Of a DNA stretch of 5,441 nt, positions 1-5,409 are shown one piece after another. Origin of the DNA: Chloroflexota bacterium (GTDB lineage Bacteria; Chloroflexota; Dehalococcoidia; Plut-88900). Position 1 is the stretch's first letter. Each line of letters opens with the position of its first letter. Under the pieces are notes generated by a model that worked only from the letters and a program-made list of their open reading frames with translations, was not told the DNA's origin and did no database searches. The DNA is taken from assembly GCA_022566235.1 (NCBI GenBank), contig JADFJI010000175.1:1-5441 (forward strand). Reading direction: 5' to 3'. A program made the translations under genes and the position numbers.

Positions 1-566
1 TGCGTGTTTCCTTGGCCGAGTCCAACCGACCCATCCCCGAACCGCTCCACCGCCGCCAGCATGGCCTCGAGGTCGGGATCGTGGACTCCCATCCCGGCCA
101 GGTGGGCGATCAGGTCGCGGAGGTAGGCGCGGGCCGTGCCGCTCTCGCCGACTCCCGTGGCGATCAGCTCCACCATCCGCCTCCGCGGCAGGGAGGGGGC
201 GTGGGAGGGATGGGAGGGTTCCGGGACATACACCCAGGCGGGTTGAGAGGCGGGGGCCGCGCCATCTTCCAACTCCACCTCCATCTCCACCGCGAGGCTC
301 AGCCGGCGGTAGCCGGGCCCCTCCCGCTCGTCCAGGTAGGCCAGCGCCTCGGCCTCGCCGCCGGGCTCGGGCAGGTAGGCGATTCCGCGGCAGGAGCCGC
401 CCGGCATCAGCCCCACCACCATCCCGGGAGCCTCCGGCGTGCCCCGGTGACGAAAAGAGAGGCGGCAGAAGGCGCGGTGGTAGCCGGTCAGGAGGGCGGG
501 GCGTCTGTCACGGAAAGCGAACCCGGGCCGCCACATCAGCGACCCGTAACCGAAAATCCAGTTCAT
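1..566 (-). CDS. chaC: ChaC-like gamma-glutamylcyclotransferase (3' end cut by window edge)
   Basis: The reading frame starts at ATG 566-564 and stays open for 188 codons to the left edge without a stop, so the C-terminus is missing. Residues 3-12 read WIFGYGSLMW, the substrate-binding loop that opens ChaC proteins. YLDEREGPGYRR at 77-88 matches the family's YLDxRExxGYxR segment, whose glutamate (E82 here, E83 in human ChaC2) is the catalytic acid. GESGTARAYL at 140-149 and GVHDPDLEAM at 160-169 match the conserved C-terminal part. Known ChaC enzymes are cytosolic and cleave glutathione to 5-oxoproline and Cys-Gly. ChaC2-type proteins are about 180 residues and E. coli ChaC about 230, so little should be missing. 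The start is supported by AAGG (plus-strand 573-576) six bases upstream and by the motif's position at the N-terminus. No signal peptide is visible. It is divergent from the MFS gene, and no clear promoter was found. Glutathione itself as the substrate is inferred from family; other gamma-glutamyl compounds are possible. Confidence 0.9.
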   Translation of the reverse strand, partial: MNWIFGYGSLMWRPGFAFRDRRPALLTGYHRAFCRLSFRHRGTPEAPGMVVGLMPGGSCRGIAYLPEPGGEAEALAYLDEREGPGYRRLSLAVEMEVELEDGAAPASQPAWVYVPEPSHPSHAPSLPRRRMVELIATGVGESGTARAYLRDLIAHLAGMGVHDPDLEAMLAAVERFGDGSVGLGQGNT

Positions 567-654
567 TCTTGGCCTTAAGAATTCCGTGCTGCGCTTGGGA
601 ATCGCGTCGTTCGCACCGGCAACCCTCGTAAAGCCGGCGGAATTTTCCCGCGTG

Positions 655-835
655 ACCTCACCCCCCAACTCGACCCTCCCCTGCACAGCGGGGGAAGGAA
701 CGGCCCCTCGCCTACGCGAAAGGCCGGGGAGGGGGTAGCCGCAAAACCCCCGCCGCCTCTTCTACGGTTTAAAGACCGGGGAGAGGGGGCGAACCGGCTC
801 GATCCAGGTTTTTCCGCAAAACCGGGGGGTGAGGT
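655..835. repeat. 181-bp element with 12-bp perfect inverted ends (MITE-like)
   Basis: ACCTCACCCCCC at 655-666 is exactly complementary to GGGGGGTGAGGT at 824-835. The interior is full of C-runs and G-runs that can pair with each other, for example CCCCTCGCC near 704-712 against GGCCGGGGAGGG near 722-733, and it contains no transposase or credible ORF. Such C-rich/G-rich palindromic elements are common as dispersed intergenic repeats in high-GC bacteria and often give false small ORFs. I see no clear target-site duplication flanking the ends. The multi-copy nature is inferred; only one copy lies in this window. Confidence 0.45.
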
Positions 836-841
836 GAGAGG

Positions 842-911
842 CCCTTCGACTCCGCCTTTCGACAAACTCAGGGCAAGTTCAGGACAGGCCCTTCGGCAAG
901 CTCAGGGCAGG
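842..911 (+). repeat. Degenerate tandem copies of a dispersed intergenic repeat
   Basis: The unit CCCTTCGGCAAGCTCAGGGC occurs at 889-908. A diverged copy, CCTTTCGACAAACTCAGGGC, is at 855-874, and a truncated CCCTTCGAC is at 842-850. The shared CTCAGGGCA core sits at 867-875 and 901-909, a 34-base period. A trailing CTCACCACGAACGGG follows at 916-930. I recall repeats of this type (CCTTCGACAGGCTCAGGGC...GAACGG) as a widespread intergenic family in several bacterial lineages, including Chloroflexota; that is memory, not a search result. Its function is unknown. Confidence 0.6.
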
Positions 912-950
912 CAAGCTCACCACGAACGGGGCTCCGCCCCTCTGTACTTC

Positions 951-975
951 CCGTTTTATAGGGCTTATTAAACGG
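951..975. promoter_or_regulatory. 25-bp AT-rich palindrome, operator- or terminator-like
   Basis: CCGTTT (951-956) pairs with AAACGG (970-975). After a T/T mismatch, ATA (958-960) pairs with TAT (966-968) around a GGGCT centre. TTTT follows at 976-979, so a plus-strand RNA would resemble a weak intrinsic terminator, but no plus-strand gene ends nearby. A regulator-binding site is an alternative; it lies about 125 bases upstream of the MFS -10 element, which is far for a classical repressor site. Confidence 0.3.
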
Positions 976-982
976 TTTTGTC

Positions 983-1028
983 GGTAGCTGCCAGGCAAGG
1001 CCGCGGAAGGTCCTGGTATATGGCTACC
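983..1028. other. Nested inverted repeat upstream of the MFS promoter
   Basis: GGTAGC (983-988) pairs with GCTACC (1023-1028). Inside it, CCAGG (991-995) pairs with CCTGG (1012-1016), leaving an asymmetric internal loop (TG against TATATG) and a 16-base apical loop. TGTC (979-982) could also pair with GACA (1038-1041) across a bulge. The structure lies upstream of the -10 element at 1103, so it would not be in the MFS transcript if that promoter is the one used. It matches no riboswitch or small RNA that I recognise. Confidence 0.3.
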
Positions 1029-1099
1029 TGCCTGCCCGACATTTTACCATCGCCCCATCGGGACGAGCGTTGGATGGTGGAGGCCCGGGGCAGTGGCCG

Positions 1100-1108
1100 T
1101 GATATAAT
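1100..1108 (+). promoter_or_regulatory. Extended -10 promoter for the MFS gene
   Basis: TGATATAAT fits the extended -10 form TGnTATAAT, with a perfect TATAAT at 1103-1108. No good -35 hexamer exists 16-18 bases upstream, which extended -10 promoters can tolerate. Transcription would start near 1115, giving a leader of about 28 bases before the MFS start at 1143. Confidence 0.6.
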
Positions 1109-1122
1109 TCTGCCCACCCATC

Positions 1123-1146
1123 ATGCCCAGACTGGCTAAACAATGA
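1123..1146 (+). promoter_or_regulatory. Possible 7-codon leader ORF overlapping the MFS start
   Basis: ATG at 1123 opens a frame encoding MPRLAKQ and ending at TGA 1144-1146. Its stop overlaps the MFS start in an ATGA junction (ATG 1143-1145). The predicted transcript start near 1115 would put this AUG only about eight bases from the 5' end, so it would be read nearly leaderless. The MFS gene has no evident Shine-Dalgarno sequence, so translational coupling would help explain its initiation. A seven-codon frame can easily arise by chance. Confidence 0.25.
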
Positions 1147-2375
1147 GCTCAAGCCCAGCCCCTGGGGTAAATGCTTCATGGGCTTCATCCTTCTCTTATC
1201 GGGATTTTCGATTTCTTTGGGGGGCCACCACCTTCCACTCCATTAGCTGGGGAATGGAGCAGGTTGCGATGGGGTGGCTGGTCCTGAGCAAGACCGATTC
1301 CCCTTTTATGGTAGGAGTGGCTGCTGCCGCTGGGATGGCGCCCTTCTTCTTCCTGGGAATTCTCTCGGGGGCCATAGCCGACCGGGTCGACCGCCGGCTG
1401 GTCCTACGGTTCGTAATCCTCGGTGGGAGCCTGGTGGCGGGCCTGATGGCGTTCCTGTTGCTGACAGAGGTCGCCCGGATCTGGCACATAATAGCCCTGG
1501 CGGCGGCGGCGGGCTCCCTCAAAGCGTTCTTCGGGACCATGAGCCAGGCGTACGCCTACGACATAGTCGGGCCCGAGCGTGCGCTAAACGGCCTGGCGAT
1601 GATGTCTGTGAGCCATCGGGTTGGCGCCCTTGCCGGGGCCCTGGCCTCGGGCCTGATCATATCGGCCGTGGGTGTCGGAGGACAGTACGTGGTAATCGGG
1701 GGTACTTACATCCTGGGGGTCGGGGTGCTGCTGGGCACCCGAGACGTGGGCCAGGCGGCCATAGCCGGGCGGGAATCCGTGCTTCGAAACCTTCTAGGAT
1801 ACGTCGAGTTGCTCCGCGGGAATCGCACGCTGCTGATCTTGATGTATCTGGCCGCCACGACGGAGGTCTTCGGTTTCACCCACAGCACCCTGCTTCCCGT
1901 GTTCGCAAGGGACGTGCTGGGCGTGGGGACAGTGGGGCTGGGCATAATGACCGCGGCGAACCAGGCCGGAGGCCTGGTGGGTCTGATGTTCCTGGCCAAT
2001 CTGAGGGGTATCTCCAGGAAGGGCCTGTACATGTTTGCCGCTTCTACCTCCTTCGGCCTGGGGCTAATGGCCTTCTCCTTATCTGAGAACTTCATCCTTT
2101 TTCTGGTGGTCCTGGGGGTGGTCAATGCCTGCGCATCCATAGTGGATACCCTGTACAAGACCTTGATGCAGAGCAACGTGGCGAATGAGCAGCGAGGGCG
2201 GGCCATGGGCTCATGGGTGTTGAGCATCGGCACGGCCCCGGCCGGCCACCTGGGTGTAGGGGGCGTGGCGGGCGCCCTGGGGCCTCAGAGGGCCCTTCTG
2301 ATTAACGGAGGAATCCTGGCTTTCATAAATCTGGCCTCGGCGGCCGGGCTCCCCAGGATCCGCCGGCTGGTATAG
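1143..2375 (+). CDS. MFS transporter, MFS_3/EntS-like exporter family
   Basis: This is a 410-residue inner-membrane protein of normal family length with about 12 hydrophobic segments: roughly 25-50, 55-79, 86-107, 113-133, 155-175, 180-198, then a cytoplasmic loop at 199-225, then 228-252, 262-284, 293-312, 316-338, 354-376 and 383-403. The N-terminal FSYRDFRFLWGATTF (17-31) and first-helix WGMEQVAMGWLVL are typical of the MFS_3 group (enterobactin exporter EntS and relatives). MFS motif A lies between helices 2 and 3: G76-AIA-D80-R81-VD-R84-R85. NEQRGRAMGSW (348-358) before helix 11 is also characteristic. Family members are mostly proton-coupled efflux pumps for drugs, siderophores or metabolites; the substrate cannot be told from sequence. 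The start at 1143 agrees with family N-termini although there is no clear Shine-Dalgarno sequence. An extended -10 promoter lies 35 bases upstream. The amidohydrolase follows after 164 bases on the same strand. Confidence 0.9.
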   Translation: MSSSPAPGVNASWASSFSYRDFRFLWGATTFHSISWGMEQVAMGWLVLSKTDSPFMVGVAAAAGMAPFFFLGILSGAIADRVDRRLVLRFVILGGSLVAGLMAFLLLTEVARIWHIIALAAAAGSLKAFFGTMSQAYAYDIVGPERALNGLAMMSVSHRVGALAGALASGLIISAVGVGGQYVVIGGTYILGVGVLLGTRDVGQAAIAGRESVLRNLLGYVELLRGNRTLLILMYLAATTEVFGFTHSTLLPVFARDVLGVGTVGLGIMTAANQAGGLVGLMFLANLRGISRKGLYMFAASTSFGLGLMAFSLSENFILFLVVLGVVNACASIVDTLYKTLMQSNVANEQRGRAMGSWVLSIGTAPAGHLGVGGVAGALGPQRALLINGGILAFINLASAAGLPRIRRLV

Positions 2376-2508
2376 GCTCGAAGGTCACCTCCTCTTTCTT
2401 AGACGGACACAGGCCTCGCTGCCTTCTGATTGGCACGATAAAGGATTTTCCGACTGGGCATGGGCTGGAGTTCCAGTTGAAGAGACAGCCTGAAGGAGCT
2501 GTATGGGA

Positions 2509-2528
2509 ACTGACTGTAACCAGTGAGT
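2509..2528. promoter_or_regulatory. Inverted repeat just before the amidohydrolase ribosome site
   Basis: ACTGACTG (2509-2516) and CAGTGAGT (2521-2528) pair at seven of eight positions around a TAAC spacer. The repeat abuts the Shine-Dalgarno sequence that begins at 2529. A second short repeat, CTGGA-GT-TCCAG, lies at 2465-2476. Either could be an operator or an RNA stem affecting translation. A weak promoter candidate (TTGAAG at 2477-2482, poor -10 TGTATG at 2500-2505, 17-base spacer) would start transcription inside this repeat. No convincing terminator follows the MFS gene, so read-through is possible. Confidence 0.25.
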
Positions 2529-2535
2529 GAGGAGG
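2529..2535 (+). promoter_or_regulatory. Strong Shine-Dalgarno sequence for the amidohydrolase
   Basis: GAGGAGG lies four bases before ATG 2540 and thirteen bases before a second in-frame ATG at 2549. Neither spacing is ideal. The first ATG is preferred because a 13-base gap is worse than a 4-base one. The choice changes the protein by only three residues. Confidence 0.65.
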
Positions 2536-2539
2536 CGTT

Positions 2540-3790
2540 ATGGACGCTATGAGTCAGGCGAAATTGATAATCAAGGTGGGAAGGCTGTGGGACGGCCTGG
2601 GGGGATTGCCCCAGGAGGCGATGGCCGTGGTAGTGGAGGGAGGGCGGATAGCTTTGGTGGCCCGACAGGCAGAGCTTTCCCTGTCGGAAGACCCGGGGGT
2701 CGAGGTGCTGGATTTTGGCGACGCCACCCTGCTGCCGGGCCTCATCGATTGTCATACCCACACCAACATGCCCGGGACCGGCCTATCTGTGGACCAGGTC
2801 CACTGGGACGGCGACGACATTCACCTGCTGGAAGGGGTGAAGAGCGCCCGGATGGCCCTGGAGAGCGGGGTCACCACCATGAGGGACAACGGTGGCTGGA
2901 ACAACGTGGTCTTCTCGCTGAAGGAAGGCATTCGCAGGGAGATTGTCCCCGGGCCCCGTATCGTCGCCTCCGGCAACCCAGTGACAATTACCGGAGGTCA
3001 CTGCTGGATGATGGGGTCCGAGGCGGATGGCGTGGACGGGGTTCGAGGGGCCGTCCGCCGGCTAATCAAGGACGGGGCCGATTTCATCAAGGTGATGACC
3101 AGTGGAGGGAGCACCCGGGGCAGCATGCCGGAGAGGGCCGCTTATACCCTTGAGGAGCTGAAGGCCATCGTGGAGGAGGCCCACCTTCGGGGCCGGCTGG
3201 TCGCGGGGCATGCCATCGCCACCCAGTCCATCGCCAACTGCCTGGATGCGGGGGTCGATATGATAATCCATTGTAACTTCATGGAGCCCGATGGGGCCGA
3301 GCGGTTCGACCCTAAAATCGCGGAGCGGATAGCGGACTTGGGGTCCTGGGTGAACCCTACCCTACACGTCCGAAAGGCGGCGACGCTTAAACTGGAGGAG
3401 AAGCGGGAGAGGGGAGAGCTGGCCGTTGAAGAGGAGAAGGCCCTTAGTGCAAATCTGGAACGGGTCGACCGGAGGAAAGAGGTATGCAGCCAGTTGATCT
3501 CCTGCGGGGTCCGCGTGATTGGCGGGTCAGATTGCGGGTGGGGGGCCTACCCCTTCGGCCAGTTCCACCAGGAGCTGAGAGCCATGATGGAAGCCGGCAT
3601 GTCGACGGCCCAGGCCCTGACCTCGGGTACCAGGGATGCCGCCGAGGCCCTGGGCCTCCTCGACCGGGTGGGCACCATCGAGGCGGGTAAAGAAGCGGAC
3701 CTGCTGGTGGTTAACGGCGACCCGAGCCGGGACATCGACGATCTGAGTCGTGTAGTAGCGGTCTTCCGAGAAGGTATACGGGTGAAGTAA
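2540..3790 (+). CDS. Metal-dependent amidohydrolase, imidazolonepropionase-like (prolidase-like subgroup)
   Basis: This 416-residue protein belongs to the amidohydrolase superfamily (COG1228-like, metallo-dependent hydrolase subgroup A). It has a short N-terminal beta-sandwich part (about 8-65, with the typical GRLWDGLGG), a TIM-barrel, and a return to the sandwich with GTIEAGKEADLLVVNGDP (378-395). The expected binuclear metal ligands are all present: H72 and H74 in LIDCHTHT, K184 in GADFIKVMTSGG (the lysine carboxylated in this family), H224 in VAGHA, H244 in IIHC and D331 in GGSDCG. H154 in TGGHC matches another conserved position. Characterised relatives are prolidases and Xaa-Arg/Xaa-Lys dipeptidases, and some hydrolyse amide-linked toxins such as ochratoxin. 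The intact ligands argue for an active hydrolase, but the substrate is unknown. With no signal peptide it should be cytoplasmic. It lies 164 bases after the MFS gene on the same strand and converges on the TPR gene 50 bases away. A true HutI imidazolonepropionase is less likely because no other histidine-degradation genes are visible. Confidence 0.92.
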   Translation: MDAMSQAKLIIKVGRLWDGLGGLPQEAMAVVVEGGRIALVARQAELSLSEDPGVEVLDFGDATLLPGLIDCHTHTNMPGTGLSVDQVHWDGDDIHLLEGVKSARMALESGVTTMRDNGGWNNVVFSLKEGIRREIVPGPRIVASGNPVTITGGHCWMMGSEADGVDGVRGAVRRLIKDGADFIKVMTSGGSTRGSMPERAAYTLEELKAIVEEAHLRGRLVAGHAIATQSIANCLDAGVDMIIHCNFMEPDGAERFDPKIAERIADLGSWVNPTLHVRKAATLKLEEKRERGELAVEEEKALSANLERVDRRKEVCSQLISCGVRVIGGSDCGWGAYPFGQFHQELRAMMEAGMSTAQALTSGTRDAAEALGLLDRVGTIEAGKEADLLVVNGDPSRDIDDLSRVVAVFREGIRVK

Positions 3791-3792
3791 GA

Positions 3793-3806
3793 CCAGAGAG
3801 TTCTGG
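3793..3806. terminator. Small hairpin between convergent genes
   Basis: CCAGA (3793-3797) and TCTGG (3802-3806) form a perfect five-base stem with a four-base GAGT loop, two bases after the amidohydrolase stop, in the 50-base gap between convergent genes. No T-run follows on either strand, so it is at best a weak intrinsic terminator. Confidence 0.25.
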
Positions 3807-3840
3807 AAGCGGCAACCAGGCAGATACGGCCCGGTTCACC

Positions 3841-5301
3841 TCATCTCAGCTTCTGGCCCAGCCCTGCCAGGGCGGCCATCTCCGGCGATTCGGGGTCGGC
3901 GTCACGCCAGGCGAGGTTGACGCCGGCCAGGCTTCGGCGGGCCTCCTCTGTACGGTCGCTGCCCTCATGGGCCTGGGCCAGCCAGAACAGGTCCCGGGGG
4001 GAGGAGCGTCGTTTCAAACGGGTGCGGAGGAGGCGCTCTGCCTTGTCGAATCGCTGCGTCCGGAGGTAGGCAACGATGAGGGTGTCCTCCAGCACCTCCC
4101 GCTGGGCGTGGCTTCCGCCTATGCGTACGAGCTGTCCAAGGTGGGCGGCTCCGAAGAGCGGCTCCATGAATTCCAGGGCCTGTTCGTATGCGCCCCGGAC
4201 AAAGGCGTCCAGGCCCTGCAGCAGCGGCACCATCACCTCGGCCGCCAGGGCGTCTCCGGTGCTTCCCTGATTCCTGAGGCGCTGAATCATCCGGTCCAGG
4301 CCATCGCCGTCTCCTGTGCAGCAGAAGGCCAGGGCTGCGTGAACGTCTCGATAAGCGGACCCGGGCCCGTGGGAGACCGAGGAGGCGAGGTCGCCTAACT
4401 CCTGGAGCGCGGTGGGTGGTGCCGCACCGGAGTACAACTGCCATCGCCACATCAGGGAAGCGCCATCGGCCAGGGAGGAAGGGTCCTTTACAGCAACAAA
4501 GGGACGGATGCCCTCCTCGTAGAGGTGGAGCACCTGCCGGTAGTGGCCCTGGGCCAGCTGGAACAGCGCTAAATGCCAGATCAGGTGCCCGTAGTAGGGG
4601 GACCGTCTGTCGTAGCCCTGGATCCAGTTGTCCAGGAAATCGTTCCCCTCGTCGTTCTGGCTCCTCTCGAAGAAAACATGGGCTACGGAGTGGGACCCGT
4701 GGGCGTTGTCGGGGCGTAGGTCCAGGGAGCGCTGGGCCAGGCGCAGGGCATCATCTAAGAGGCCCGACTCGTGGTGGGCGAAGGCATAGAGGCCGAGGAA
4801 GGCCCAGTCCTCGCCGTAGCTGGACTCGACACCCTTGAGCAGGGCCATCATATCCTGGGGAAAGCTGGCCGAGCCACCGCCGCTGCACCCGTAGAAGAGG
4901 AGGTCCTGGGCTGCGGTAAGCAGGAGGACGTCTCTGGGATACTCCGCCAGATGCTCACGGATGTATGTCAGGGCCCGGGGCCCCGGGCCCTCGATCATGA
5001 GGGCGATGGCCTCGACGTGCCGGCGTTCCCGGCGGGAAGTCCCTGAGGCCAGGGATCGGGCCCGAATGGCGCTGGCCTTCGCCTCCTTCATTTTGCCCTC
5101 GTACATCAGCCGGTAGGCCAATGCCCCGTGGGCCAGGGCGAAACCTTCGTCGGCCTCGATGGCCTTTCGGTATCTCTCCTCGGATCCGAAAACCATCGAT
5201 AGCAGCAGGTCGGTGCCGTCCACGTAGCACTCGGCCGCGAGGACGGAGCCGGTGCTCATGGGAAGGCCGTATCGATCCTTGATCTGGTTTTTGCCTGGCA
5301 T
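3841..5301 (-). CDS. Tetratricopeptide-repeat protein, StaR/TTC38-like
   Basis: This is a 486-residue soluble, helical protein with no signal peptide or membrane segment. Its layout matches the StaR-like TPR family that also includes animal TTC38: DRYGLPMSTGSVLAAECYVDG (9-29), a first TPR at about 40-85 (AIEADEGFALAHGALAYRL), RRERRHVEAI (90-99), REHLAEYPRD (115-124), DWAFLGLYAFAHHESG (165-180) followed by ALRLAQRSLDLRPDNAHGSH (185-204) and SVAHVFFE (205-212), then HLIWHLALFQLAQG (239-252). More helical repeats follow at about 355-380 and 400-460 (RTQRFDKAERLLR and similar). Length is normal for the family (about 450-490), so the gene looks complete. TPR domains bind proteins or peptides; the biochemical role of this family is poorly known. 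StaR lies in the staurosporine gene cluster, but no biosynthetic neighbours appear here. Position 105-107 reads GPG where I recall relatives often having GD, a weak observation. The gene has its own promoter and Shine-Dalgarno sequence and converges on the amidohydrolase. Confidence 0.85.
   Translation of the reverse strand: MPGKNQIKDRYGLPMSTGSVLAAECYVDGTDLLLSMVFGSEERYRKAIEADEGFALAHGALAYRLMYEGKMKEAKASAIRARSLASGTSRRERRHVEAIALMIEGPGPRALTYIREHLAEYPRDVLLLTAAQDLLFYGCSGGGSASFPQDMMALLKGVESSYGEDWAFLGLYAFAHHESGLLDDALRLAQRSLDLRPDNAHGSHSVAHVFFERSQNDEGNDFLDNWIQGYDRRSPYYGHLIWHLALFQLAQGHYRQVLHLYEEGIRPFVAVKDPSSLADGASLMWRWQLYSGAAPPTALQELGDLASSVSHGPGSAYRDVHAALAFCCTGDGDGLDRMIQRLRNQGSTGDALAAEVMVPLLQGLDAFVRGAYEQALEFMEPLFGAAHLGQLVRIGGSHAQREVLEDTLIVAYLRTQRFDKAERLLRTRLKRRSSPRDLFWLAQAHEGSDRTEEARRSLAGVNLAWRDADPESPEMAALAGLGQKLR
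4970..4991. repeat. 22-bp perfect G/C palindrome inside the TPR gene
   Basis: AGGGCCCGGGG followed by its exact reverse complement spans 4970-4991, and the inner 20 bases are all G or C. On the minus strand it encodes residues 104-110 of the TPR protein (EGPGPRA). The next flanking bases (C4969, C4992) no longer pair. It contains overlapping GGGCCC and CCCGGG sites. Confidence 0.9.
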
Positions 5302-5309
5302 GCTCAGGA

Positions 5310-5315
5310 CCCCTT
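5310..5315 (-). promoter_or_regulatory. Shine-Dalgarno sequence of the TPR gene
   Basis: On the minus strand AAGGGG lies eight bases upstream of ATG 5301-5299. This supports the chosen start, which also gives the family's usual N-terminal length. Confidence 0.65.
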
Positions 5316-5326
5316 AGGCTATAGGG

Positions 5327-5355
5327 AGTGTAGCCGGGGGTTCGATGCGGGTCAA
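5327..5355 (-). promoter_or_regulatory. Sigma70-type promoter of the TPR gene
   Basis: Read on the minus strand, TTGACC (5355-5350) is followed by a 17-base spacer and TACACT (5332-5327). These match the -35 and -10 consensus at five of six and four of six positions with optimal spacing. Transcription would start near 5320, just before the Shine-Dalgarno sequence at 5315-5310, leaving a leader of about 18 bases. Confidence 0.6.
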
Positions 5356-5370
5356 TGCAGGCCCGCCGTA

Positions 5371-5403
5371 CCCCGCAACATGTCAGGCAGCTACGTTGTG
5401 GGG
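5371..5403. other. Inverted repeat at the right edge
   Basis: CCCCGCAAC (5371-5379) and GTTGTGGGG (5395-5403) form a nine-base stem on the plus strand (one G-U pair) around a 15-base loop. On the minus strand the same stem has one A/C mismatch. It lies seven bases past the TGA at 5412-5410 on the minus strand and just upstream of the TPR promoter, so it could be a weak terminator for an upstream gene or a regulator site. No T-run follows. Confidence 0.35.
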
Positions 5404-5409
5404 CAATAT

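Larger units (their letters stand above)
567..1142. other. Repeat-rich non-coding gap between divergent genes
   Basis: This 576-base stretch separates the divergent ChaC-like and MFS genes and holds no convincing gene. An open frame on the minus strand (865-575) has Pro/Gly/Arg/Ser-rich low-complexity content derived from the repeat inside it, and it abuts the ChaC start, so I treat it as spurious. From left to right the gap contains the ChaC leader, a 181-bp element with inverted ends (655-835), dispersed-repeat copies (842-911), a small GGGGC-TCC-GCCCC hairpin (928-940), an AT-rich palindrome (951-975), a nested stem (983-1028), a further ACCATC/GATGGT inverted pair (1046-1051 and 1073-1078) and the MFS promoter near 1100. 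Confidence 0.75.

Noticed and set aside
12..578. Plus-strand open frame of 188 codons
   Set aside because: It is antisense to the ChaC-like gene, is rich in Gly/His/Pro/Arg low-complexity stretches, and the opposite strand carries clear family motifs.
575..865. Minus-strand open frame of 96 codons
   Set aside because: Its sequence comes from the C/G-run repeat element; Pro/Ser/Gly/Arg-rich frames of this kind are common false calls in intergenic repeats.
1500..1513. CGG triplet run in the MFS gene
   Set aside because: It simply encodes a short alanine run within a membrane helix, ordinary for high-GC membrane proteins.
1274..2086. Long plus-strand open frame of 270 codons in a second frame of the MFS gene
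   Set aside because: It is Arg/Gly/Pro-rich with no recognisable domain and lies inside the MFS gene, whose frame gives a coherent 12-helix protein; high GC makes such shadow frames common.
2384..2400. TCACCTCCTCTTTCTTAG-like stretch resembling the 3' end of 16S rRNA
   Set aside because: Only the TCACCTCCT tail matches, with a two-base difference after it; none of the preceding helix-45 sequence is present, so coincidence is likely.
5332..5360. GGTTCGAT resembling a tRNA T-loop
   Set aside because: No T-stem can pair around it and no anticodon or acceptor arms are present; the stretch instead overlaps the TPR promoter.
983..5395. GTAGCTGCC shared by the gap upstream of the MFS gene (984-992) and the right edge (5387-5395, minus strand)
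   Set aside because: A shared 9-mer between two intergenic stretches of these sizes is expected by chance and the flanks do not align convincingly.
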